A stretch of 64,000 nt of DNA from Bacteroidota bacterium. GTDB lineage: Bacteria; Bacteroidota; Bacteroidia; Chitinophagales; LD1. The stretch spans positions 15,759 to 79,758 of the forward strand of contig JADJZU010000020.1 in the NCBI GenBank assembly GCA_016715625.1, written 5' to 3'. The notes under the pieces were generated by a model, which worked only from the letters and a program-made list of their open reading frames with translations, did not search any database and was not told where the DNA came from. Positions 56,975 through 64,000 of the stretch are shown here, one piece after another. Made by a program: the position numbers and the translations under genes. Each line of letters begins with the position of its first letter. Position 1 is the stretch's first letter.

Positions 56975-57983
56975 CTAAAATTTAAAGATTGGAATTGCAT
57001 CCGTTGCATGTCCACCACCAATCGACCCTTGTATCAAGGGTGTGCTTACTCCGATACCAGTAGAGACACCTACTTTACTAGTAACAGTTGTAGGTTGACC
57101 ATCAGGCCCAAAGCCAACATCTACACCACCGCTTACACTGGCGCCAATAATTACCTTTGCACCAGTTGCTACCGTGAGTGACCCTTGCCATCCTCCAAGT
57201 GCACTACTTGATAATCTACGAGCATCTCCAATATAATAACCTTTGCCAACGCTACACCCAACATCAACTCCAACTGAAGTTACACCTCCAAATCCTGTTG
57301 TAGTATTAAAATACAAGCCTGGGTCTTTACCGCGCAACATTAATGTGAGAGTACCTTCCTCGTTTAAATAGACTCCTGAAGAAGTTTGAAAACTACCACT
57401 TACTGTATAGTAGTCAGGTATGTAATATCTCGCTATAGGTGAGTTCCAAGCGTTGCTTGAGTTGTCTCTAACCTTTGCTGCAACTTCATCCACAACATCT
57501 CCAACTCTCTGTGTGCTTTCTCCAGTTTTGCGCCAGCTGTATGTTTTTTGATAGGTAGTAACTGCTTCATCAAGTTCAACGGAACCATCTGCCTGCTTAC
57601 CACTTCCTTTTTCGCCAGCTGCACTCTCAACCTTTTGTCCTACGTACCATTGTCCCTTTTTGTCTCCGCCTTGAGATTGGCGAACCTCCCCCTTACGTCC
57701 ATGAAAGAAGTTATAAACTTTCGCTCCGAATTTTGTTTTAAAATCACCATTGGGATCTAAATAGTAAACAGGATTGTTACCATTTACCGAATACCTGCTA
57801 ATGTCTGTATTAAAGATTGGGTCTAAGTTCCATCTCCTTCCCAAGCGGGAATCATACTCCCAGTACTTTGCCGTAGTATGATTTCCTGCGCCACTTATCT
57901 CATCCGTTTTCTCTTGCCTATTGAACCCATACCTGTACTCCGCGCTGTTATAGCTTCTGCCGGGCATCAGCATACCAAACGAA
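56975..57983 (-). CDS. Silent RHS toxin tip A (promoterless cassette)
   Basis: The frame begins in the RHS core repeat (MLMPGRSYNSAEYRYGFN) and continues through RLGRRWNLDPIFNTDISRYSVNGNNP, the usual end of an RHS core, into about 260 residues of variable tip. The tip ends in a Gly/Ser/Val-rich region (VGVDVGCSVGKGYYIGD, GASVSGGVDVGFGPDG, GIGVSTPLIQGSIGGGH) that may form a beta-barrel or be membrane-active; the toxin type is unknown. There is no RHS body upstream and an in-frame stop lies a few codons before the repeat, so it is not a complete gene. Inversion between this repeat and 47088-47153 would join it to the active RHS gene. Confidence 0.75.
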
Positions 57984-58137
57984 CATGAATTTTATCAAAG
58001 AACGGTGGTTGAAAATAAGGGTTTTCAGTTAGGGTGTTAACACCAATAGGGCGAAACAGGGGGTTGTTTACTAAACGGAGTTACAAACTGCTCTTTGTTT
58101 TACCTTCCAAGTGCGCTATGCTAACACTTGGAAGAGC
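57920..58137 (-). repeat. Core repeat and leader of cassette A
   Basis: 57920-57983 is the RHS core repeat; 57984 to about 58137 is the leader shared by the cassettes. The leader contains the hairpin CTTCCAAGTG (58104-58113) with CACTTGGAAG (58125-58134), which could stop transcription from the preceding immunity gene. The leader is non-coding in the RHS frame. Confidence 0.85.
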
Positions 58138-58149
58138 GGTGTTATGAAT

Positions 58150-58728
58150 TTAAAATAGAGGTGTTATTTCTTTAGAACATTCTTTACCATAGGAAACAAT
58201 CTGTACCATGCCTGTTGATGATTCAAAATTATCTCCATCTACCTCATACAAGAAGTAGCCGGGATCCTTTTCAATTTGTTGCCTAATCAAGTTAGAATTG
58301 TTTTGAGACTTTATATATTCAATCAATTCAAATTCCATGCTTTTGTCTATGATTATTACCTCCGCCATCCAATATTCTATTAACGGATAGAATGCCTGAG
58401 GCAAGTTTTCCAAACTACCAATCTTAAACAATCCACGATAACCCGAAGATAAAAAAGCTAAAATTTTCAATATAAATCCTCCAGTCATATATCTTTCAAT
58501 CAAGACAGATTCTACCCCCTGTATTTCCCCTGTCTTTTTTAAAACTTCCAATGATTGCCCACCTAATGCGTAGATAAAACATACTTTGTTTTCATTATAA
58601 ACATCGTATTTTGAGATTTCATTCAGTAAATACTCAATCCGAGGCAATTGCACTTCAACTGCTTTTCTGTAAACTGTATTTTCGCCTTTTACATACTTGC
58701 CATCCGAAAGTAAGTGAAGTCCACCCAT
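58150..58728 (-). CDS. Immunity candidate of silent cassette B
   Basis: 192 aa, cytosolic by sequence, starting 1 bp after the toxin B stop. No signal peptide. Phrases such as VEVQLPRIEYLLNEISKYDVYNENKV and YPLIEYWMAEVIIIDKSMEFELIEYI indicate a mixed alpha/beta protein. Not recognised; position defines the call. Confidence 0.6.
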   Translation of the reverse strand: MGGLHLLSDGKYVKGENTVYRKAVEVQLPRIEYLLNEISKYDVYNENKVCFIYALGGQSLEVLKKTGEIQGVESVLIERYMTGGFILKILAFLSSGYRGLFKIGSLENLPQAFYPLIEYWMAEVIIIDKSMEFELIEYIKSQNNSNLIRQQIEKDPGYFLYEVDGDNFESSTGMVQIVSYGKECSKEITPLF

Positions 58729-58729
58729 G

Positions 58730-59816
58730 TTATTTTTTTATATGAAAATGCCCAGCATCTGCGGTTCTCCACATACTACCAGGTGGCAATTTAGTCAATC
58801 TGATCATCATATTGAGGTTGCGTAAACTGGGACTTCCTATTTTATCTAAGTGTTTTGGAGAAGCCCCCCAACTAATTGACTGCAAGGTATTTTGCTGTAA
58901 GTTAAAGCTATATGAAGGTTTATTCCGATACCATTGATACATCCCACCTGTTTGGCCTTTCAAGTAAGCATAAGTGGCTCCAAGCGCCCCCGAACCAGTA
59001 GCCGCTATTTGACCTAACGCCATTTGCCCTTGAACATAGAGGTAAGATGTAGTAGTTATATAGGCTTCAGAAGCCATGCCATAAGCCATAGGCCCATACA
59101 TTGCACCATAACCAATAGCAAACGGAGCCGCCACACCAGCCCCTAATCCAAGCACCGCATCTTTGCCCCCGCTTTGTACGGCTTCTTCTGCTTTTAAATC
59201 GTTTATCGTTCTTGGCTTAAACAGTCCATAAGAGTTAGGATAGTCGTGCATGACTTGAACCATATTGGTTCTTCCTTCAGTTCGATAGAAATCTGGCCCT
59301 TTTACAAATGTCCAACCGTTTCCACCGGGCTCTATGCCAACCGGCCAAATGCTTTCACCTTCTCTATCTGTTCTATATACATTACCATATTCCTGCGGTG
59401 GATTTGCCCCTTCTCGCCTTGGGGTTGTAATTTCTGCATCTGGAAGTTGTGTGCCCTGTATCCGGCTTTGGTGCCAACTTCCATTGGCAAAATACTCTCC
59501 AGTGCCGTCAGGGTTGGTACATGTTTCTCCATTTTGCGGGTTATCTGCCGTACCGTCTTGAGGTCGTTCACCCTGTAAACCCAACGGATCGTTAAAGTAT
59601 ACTGGGTTGTTATTAAAAGCCGCATATGAACTCTGCCACTCATACGTCAAAGGATCCACATTCCACCTTCTACCCAGCCTTGTATCGTATTGCCAAAACT
59701 CTGCGGTATTGATATTGCCGCTTCCATAAACCTCATCATCTTTCTCCTGACCATTGAACCCATACCTGTACCCTGCGCTATTATAGCTTCTGCCGGGCAT
59801 CAGCATACCAAACGAA
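58730..59816 (-). CDS. Silent RHS toxin tip B (promoterless cassette)
   Basis: Starts in the core repeat, then EFWQYDTRLGRRWNVDPLTYEWQSSYAAFNNNPVYFNDPLG and a pre-toxin region (residues about 75-230) that is nearly identical in DNA to cassette C. The unique tip (after about residue 235) ends SISWGASPKHLDKIGSPSLRNLNMMIRLTKLPPGSMWRTADAGHFHIKK. The His-rich end AGHFHIKK could hold catalytic residues of an RNase, but I do not assign a family. It has the same silent layout as the other cassettes. Confidence 0.75.
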
Positions 59817-59998
59817 CATGAATTTTATCAAAGAACGGTGGTTGAAAATAAGGGTTTTCAGTTAGGGTGTTAACACCAATTGGGCGAAACAGGGGGTTGA
59901 TTGAAGCATTTACTAAACGCAGTTACAAGCTGCTCTTAATTTAACCTTCCCTGCCTGCCCAACAGGCAGGGAAGTGCGCTACGCTAACACTTGGAAGA
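59751..59998 (-). repeat. Core repeat and leader of cassette B
   Basis: 59751-59816 is the core repeat (62/66 to the active copy). The leader to about 59998 matches the other leaders, but its hairpin region carries an insertion CCTGCCTGCCCAACAGGCAGG that is itself a perfect inverted repeat. So the hairpin region is the variable part of an otherwise conserved leader. Confidence 0.85.
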
Positions 59999-60021
59999 TC
60001 GTGTTGGGAAAGCAACAGGCT

Positions 60022-60366
60022 CTAATACTTATAGCAATACACTTTGTTTTGCTTCTCCTTTATAAGAAACTTTACATAGTAAGTTAAAATGAAGGCGGTC
60101 ACTGCGGCATTGATATAATTGTTATTGAAAATAATGTATGCCAAAAGGTTTATAATGACCATCCAAATACCAACTATCCATACCTTAGATTTTATTCCAA
60201 ATTGTAAATAATTAGTATAGATAGTGCCAACTGGATGCACATACTCTTCAAATAATTCTAAACTATTTAAGTTATAATTCGTTCTGTTTTCTTTTAGAAA
60301 AAGTAAGTAATCTTTAATACGATTTCTAACCTCAGACTTTATGGAATAATATGGCAATTCATCCAT
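60022..60366 (-). CDS. Immunity candidate of silent cassette C (membrane protein)
   Basis: 114 aa with two hydrophobic segments (VWIVGIWMVIINLLAYIIF and YINAAVTAFILTYYVKFLI). A small two-helix membrane protein behind a toxin tip suits immunity to a membrane-active or periplasmic toxin. It is separated from toxin C by 133 bp that contain no recognisable gene, a larger gap than in the other cassettes. Confidence 0.5.
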   Translation of the reverse strand: MDELPYYSIKSEVRNRIKDYLLFLKENRTNYNLNSLELFEEYVHPVGTIYTNYLQFGIKSKVWIVGIWMVIINLLAYIIFNNNYINAAVTAFILTYYVKFLIKEKQNKVYCYKY

Positions 60367-60499
60367 ATGTTGTATAAAGTTTCCTACTGAATTTAGATGA
60401 AAGTTTGATTGCTCTTCTTTGGTGTACTAAGAAATGGCTTCTTCATATAATACTCGTATATCATCCTGCTCTACCATAATTGTAACAAACTAAGTACCT

Positions 60500-61468
60500 C
60501 TAATGTTTTTTTATTTCATGCTCAGCTATTTTCAACAACGCCCGAACCGTCTTCATAAGCAATAGAGGGTCTGTCTTATTAGCTTGCTTTATTAATGCCT
60601 GAACTGTTGGGTCCATCCATCCCCTTTGCTTTGCTAAAAGAACAATTCCAGACCAAATTACTTCTGAACGAATGTATTCCAACCCCAAATTACCATATAC
60701 ATAAGTTTGTAGTGAAACATCTTTTGCCAGTGCAATTGCGGGGGTATAATACATTGTGCCATAACCGGCCACAAACGGAGCCGCCACACCAGCCCCTAAT
60801 CCAAGCACCGCATCTTTGCCCCCGCTTTGTACGGCTTCTTCTGCTTTTAAATCGTTTATCGTTCTTGGCTTAAACAGTCCATAAGAGTTAGGATAGTCGT
60901 GCATGACTTGAACCATATTGGTTCTTCCTTCAGTTCGATAGAAATCTGGCCCTTTTACAAATGTCCAACCGTTTCCACCGGGCTCTATGCCAACCGCCAA
61001 ATGCTTTCACCTTCTCTATCTGTTCTATATGCATTACCATATTCCTGCGGTGGATTTGCCCCTTCTCGCCTTGGGGTTGTAATTTCTGCATCTGGAAGTT
61101 ATAGCCCTGTATCCGGCTTTGGTGCCAACTTCCATTGGCAAAAATACTCTCCAGTGCCGTCAGGGTTGGTACATGTTTCTCCATTTTGCGGGTTATCTGC
61201 CGTACCGTCTTGAGGTCGTTCACCCTGTAAACCCAACGGATCGTTAAAGTATACTGGGTTGTTATTAAAAGCCGCATATGAACTCTGCCACTCATACGTC
61301 AAAGGATCCACATTCCACCTTCTACCCAGCCTTGTATCGTATTGCCAAAACTCTGCGGTAGTGATATTGCCGCTTCCATAAACCTCATCATCTTTCTCCT
61401 GACCATTGAACCCATACCTGTACTCCGCGCTGTTATAGCTTCTGCCGGGCATCAGCATACCAAACGAA
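60500..61468 (-). pseudogene. Silent RHS toxin tip C, damaged by three indels
   Basis: The core repeat and pre-toxin region match cassette B almost base for base over about 700 bp (60757-61468 against 59106-59816). Relative to B it has one extra A near 61140, one base fewer near 61102 and one C/G fewer near 60995, so the frame is broken into pieces. The unique tip (to 60500) ends VIWSGIVLLAKQRGWMDPTVQ and TVRALLKIAEHEIKKH. The indels may be real decay or homopolymer errors, as elsewhere in the window. Toxin type unknown. Confidence 0.7.
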
Positions 61469-61622
61469 CATGAACTTTATCAAAGAACGGTGGTTGAAAA
61501 TAAGGGTTTTCTGTTAGGGTGATAACACCAATAGGGCGAAACAGGGGGTTGTTTACTAAACGGAGTTACAAACTGCTCTTTATTTTACCTTCCAAGTGCG
61601 CTACACTAACACTTGGAAGAGC
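61403..61622 (-). repeat. Core repeat and leader of cassette C
   Basis: 61403-61468 is the core repeat (65/66 to the active copy). The leader to about 61622 holds the hairpin arms CTTCCAAGTG (61589-61598) and CACTTGGAAG (61610-61619). Apart from a few substitutions it is the same as leader A. Confidence 0.85.
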
Positions 61623-61652
61623 GGCTATAATTGAATATAGCAATGGTTTTTT

Positions 61653-62078
61653 TTATCTTTTGCTTTTTATAATACTATCAGTAACTTGATAGGCAAGGGT
61701 TATTATACTATCCTTATAATTTCTTCCATATTTGTATCTAATTACACTATCCATTTTCTCCCTATAACATTCTTCAAAATCTAACTGATATTTATTATTC
61801 AGTTTCAAACCACTCTTACTAAGAAGTACTTTTTCGAAAATTATATACTCTTTGTTGTAGTGAAATGTATCTTTAAATACGATTTCAATTTCTCCATTAT
61901 GTATTTTTTTTTGAGTTTCCTTTTTTATCGCACTGCAAATACTATCAAATTCTAATCGGTTTCTAAACTCTATTATGTTAGGTATTTCATTGTCATAATT
62001 ATCTTTTGGTGGATTTTGACAAGAATGTAATAGAGTAATTATAGCAGCACTCAGATATAAGTAGTTTCGCATTATCAT
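61653..62078 (-). CDS. Immunity candidate of silent cassette D (lipoprotein)
   Basis: 141 aa with signal and lipobox (LYLSAAIITLLHSCQNP, Cys at about residue 20). It overlaps the toxin D stop by 4 bp (ATGA). A lipoprotein immunity protein suggests that toxin D acts in the periplasm or that immunity is provided at the outer membrane. The mature part is Lys-, Asp- and Ile-rich and not recognised. Confidence 0.6.
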   Translation of the reverse strand: MIMRNYLYLSAAIITLLHSCQNPPKDNYDNEIPNIIEFRNRLEFDSICSAIKKETQKKIHNGEIEIVFKDTFHYNKEYIIFEKVLLSKSGLKLNNKYQLDFEECYREKMDSVIRYKYGRNYKDSIITLAYQVTDSIIKSKR

Positions 62079-62975
62079 TTTTTCTTTTGCTCTTCTTTAG
62101 AATTAATAGTCAACCTTTCAAGATAGGAGAACAGAGTTTTTTTATCAACAGTATTTTTGTCATTCGTTTTCGCCCATTCATCATCGCCAGCGGAGTAACT
62201 TTTGTAAACCTCATCTATTAGTGCATCAACTTGCTTGTCAAATTTTTCACCTTTTTTACCTGTTTCAAAGTAGCTCTTTATTTCTGAATATTTTGAAGGG
62301 TCGCTTATTGCAACATCTTGAAATCCGCTTAACAAATCAGCTACTTTTGCTTCAACTTCATCTGATATATAGCTTCGGCTTATCCCTTTTTGAGAATAGT
62401 AATCATCCTGCCCTGCGTGGAAAAACTCTTCAAATACAGCACTTTCACTAATTTCTGCTTTGTTTCCAACACCTTGATAATTTATTCCTATTGTTTTTGT
62501 CTCTCTTGAGTAATTCGGTACTGAAGTATATTGTTGTTCCACATTATAAATTGTATTTGAACGGTAAAGTTGTAAATAAACTTTACCATATATTTGATTA
62601 CTCTTCGCTAATGATAAAACTGTTGAATTAAATTGTGTGAGATTTGTTTTATCAGCAAAATATTTTGCATTAGATAGGTAACCATTCCAACGAAAATCTT
62701 GCGTGTTACTTGAAATATCCCAATTCCTGAATTTATCTCCTAATACATCTGTATTTTCTATTGGATTATTTCCATTTACTGCATAATCACTAATGTTGAT
62801 TTGTGGTTTAGGGTCAACATTCCATCTTCTGCCTAACCTTGTATCATACTCCCAAAACATCGCTGTATTATGATTACCGACACCTGCTATTTCGTTTGTT
62901 TTTTCTTGTGCGTTGAACCCATACCGATAATCCGCGCTGTTATAGCTTCTGCCGGGCATCAGCATACCAAACGAA
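62075..62975 (-). CDS. Silent RHS toxin tip D, metallopeptidase-like
   Basis: Starts in the core repeat (MLMPGRSYNSADYRYGFN), then RLGRRWNVDPKPQINISDYAVNGNNP and a variable tip. Residues about 180-195 read SAVFEEFFHAGQDDYYSQKG, which resembles the EExxHAxQ active-site phrase of a group of RHS-linked zinc peptidase-like tips; the first His of a classical HExxH is replaced by Glu. DEVEAKVADLL downstream could supply another ligand. Peptidase activity is therefore possible, not shown. Immunity is the overlapping lipoprotein. Confidence 0.7.
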
Positions 62976-63138
62976 CATATACTTTATCAAAGAACGGTGA
63001 TTGAAAATAGGGGTTTTCTGTTAGGGGGATAACACCAATTGGGCGAAACAGGGGGTTGATTGAAGTATTTACTAAAGGCAGTTACAAACTGCTCTTTATT
63101 TTACCTTCCAAGTGCGCTACACTAACACTTGGAAGAGC
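62913..63138 (-). repeat. Core repeat and leader of cassette D
   Basis: 62913-62975 is the core repeat, identical to the active copy over its first 36 bp and then more diverged (GATTATCGG for GAGTATAGG). The leader to about 63138 holds hairpin arms CTTCCAAGTG (63105-63114) and CACTTGGAAG (63126-63135). Confidence 0.85.
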
Positions 63139-63211
63139 GGGCAAGCGGCATTGATATGGCGGGTGAGGACACCCGCGATTTAAGGAATGTAAGCAAGGAT
63201 TGGCAAAAAAC

Positions 63212-63682
63212 TTACTCGCTTTCGTTGCACTTACAGTTTACTTTAGGCAATTCAGGATAAACATCTCCAAAATGAAAACTTCCTTCTAATGTATCACTCT
63301 GATATATGACATACCATCGTCCGTTCATTTTGTTGTTTATCATACGACCGAACCGATTCAGCCGACCAAGAGTATCAAAAATGAAAATTCTGTTACACAT
63401 AGTATCATTTGCATAATCTGCCACATATGCTTGCTTACCATTATCGTAATAAAAGGTCCATGAGCCATCTTTGAAACCATTTTTAAAATCACCGGACATA
63501 CATGGATTTCCATTTGAGTAATAGAACGTCCAATAACCTTTTTTAACCCCATTTTCTTCAACGCCCCTGCACATAACGTGTCCATTGCCATACTTATAAG
63601 AATGAACATCGTTACATTGGCTTAGAAAAAAGATACTACTGACGCCTAACGTTATATTTAGTATCGTGTGCTTTAACTGCAT
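63212..63682 (-). CDS. Immunity candidate of silent cassette E (MORN-repeat lipoprotein)
   Basis: I choose the ATG at 63682 (MQLKHTILNITLGVSSIFFLSQC), which puts the lipobox at the usual distance; a start at 63706 is possible. The mature part has MORN-like repeats: NGVKKGYWTFYYSNGNPCMSG, NGFKDGSWTFYYDNGKQAYV, NKMNGRWYVIYQSDTLEGSF. MORN/YwqK-type proteins often stand next to toxins as antitoxin or immunity proteins. It overlaps the end of toxin E by about 46 bp. Confidence 0.7.
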   Translation of the reverse strand: MQLKHTILNITLGVSSIFFLSQCNDVHSYKYGNGHVMCRGVEENGVKKGYWTFYYSNGNPCMSGDFKNGFKDGSWTFYYDNGKQAYVADYANDTMCNRIFIFDTLGRLNRFGRMINNKMNGRWYVIYQSDTLEGSFHFGDVYPELPKVNCKCNESE

Positions 63683-64000
63683 TTGAAGCTTTTTGTTTAC
63701 CAACACTTGTATTGCCTAATGATTTTGAATATTTCTCAAAGGTCATAAACAAACCTGGATTGTCAGCATAGTTGCTATGGTCAACATCACCATGAGGGCC
63801 AGTGTTTCTATTGAGCAAAGTTGCAGCACCACTATAATCCCCTTTCTGTAATTTCATTAGAGCTACAGAAGATTTTTTTTCAGCATGAAGGTAAGCTTCA
63901 TGGCCAATAGTTAATGCTTTGTCCGCAACGGATTGTGTATTGGCATCCCAAAGTGTTATTGAAGTAACTACTCTAGCCGTTTCGTATGCTTCAGATTGAG
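63636..64000 (-). CDS. Toxin tip E, C-terminal part (continues beyond the window)
   Basis: The frame is open to the window end, so the gene runs on beyond 64000. The visible 121 residues contain ALTIGHEAYLHAEKKSSVAL, with a HExxxH arrangement that could be a metal-binding active site, and NRNTGPHGDVDHSNYADNPG near the end with more His and Asp. Whether it begins with the same core repeat cannot be seen, but position, strand and the following immunity gene make it the fifth cassette. Peptidase-like activity is a guess. Confidence 0.6.
   Translation of the reverse strand, partial: QSEAYETARVVTSITLWDANTQSVADKALTIGHEAYLHAEKKSSVALMKLQKGDYSGAATLLNRNTGPHGDVDHSNYADNPGLFMTFEKYSKSLGNTSVGKQKASNAVKAHDTKYNVRRQ

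Noticed and set aside
57920..63138. Repeats in the silent array as a CRISPR array
   Set aside because: Repeats are about 220 bp, carry coding sequence and are separated by gene pairs of 1.3-1.8 kb; no cas genes are present.

Overview
The window comes from a Bacteroidota genome, most likely a Chitinophagales-like lineage. The evidence is a DUF2480 protein, an S74-chaperone tail-fibre-like surface protein of the Bacteroidota type, a PpiD/SurA-type foldase, Bacteroidota-style RHS proteins (core FGMLMPGRSYNSAEYRYGFNGKEK) and a TAnnTTTG-type promoter before a tRNA gene. No species can be named from sequence alone.

Layout. (1) 1-10.6 kb is ordinary core or envelope DNA on the + strand: an S74 protein (cut by the window start), a lipoprotein, a patatin-like membrane phospholipase, a PpiD-like foldase, DUF2480 and a lytic transglycosylase. 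(2) tRNA-Phe at 10.67 kb starts a genomic island of about 16.5 kb: tyrosine integrase, an unknown gene, excisionase-like and ribbon-helix-helix-like genes, two tiny membrane ORFs, then a type I restriction-modification locus (hsdR, hsdM, hsdS, HIRAN protein). Three AT-rich cargo genes interrupt this locus between hsdR and hsdM: a TPR/Gre-like/PIN-like giant, a TIGR02391/HEPN-like protein and an unknown 196-aa protein. Relics of the hsdM 5' end lie behind two of the cargo genes. The island fades into a truncated Crp/Fnr gene joined to the 3' half of a tRNA-Pro, then gene debris to 28.1 kb. (3) 28.1-48.6 kb is a + strand secretome and toxin region: secreted proteins, a Skp/OmpH-like protein, a lipoprotein, a 2377-aa RHS-like giant and a 2492-aa RHS toxin with its adjacent immunity candidate. 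(4) 48.6-56.5 kb, on the - strand, is bounded by 67-bp inverted repeats. It holds a tyrosine recombinase followed by a tight operon for part of a type II secretion/type IV pilus-like machine (ATPase, secretin, PilM/N-like, PilO-like, FN3-like lipoprotein, PilP-like). (5) 56.6-64 kb, on the - strand, is an array of five promoterless RHS C-terminal toxin tips, each with its own immunity candidate. The four whole cassette starts are preceded by a conserved leader of about 150-180 bp and a near-identical 66-bp piece of the RHS core.

The main discovery is in regions 3-5. One expressed RHS toxin lies on the + strand and five silent toxin/immunity cassettes lie on the - strand. All the visible core junctions share the same short core sequence, and a recombinase lies between the active gene and the array. 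Inversion between the active core repeat and a silent copy would replace the toxin tip and its immunity gene together, like a shufflon for polymorphic toxins. This is inference from architecture; no inversion is shown directly.

Caution on sequence quality: several genes (patatin, DUF2480, hsdR, the PilP-like gene, cassette C) are broken by single-base changes in C/G or A runs. Three of them are repaired by adding one C to a C run, which points to homopolymer errors in the assembly rather than true pseudogenes.
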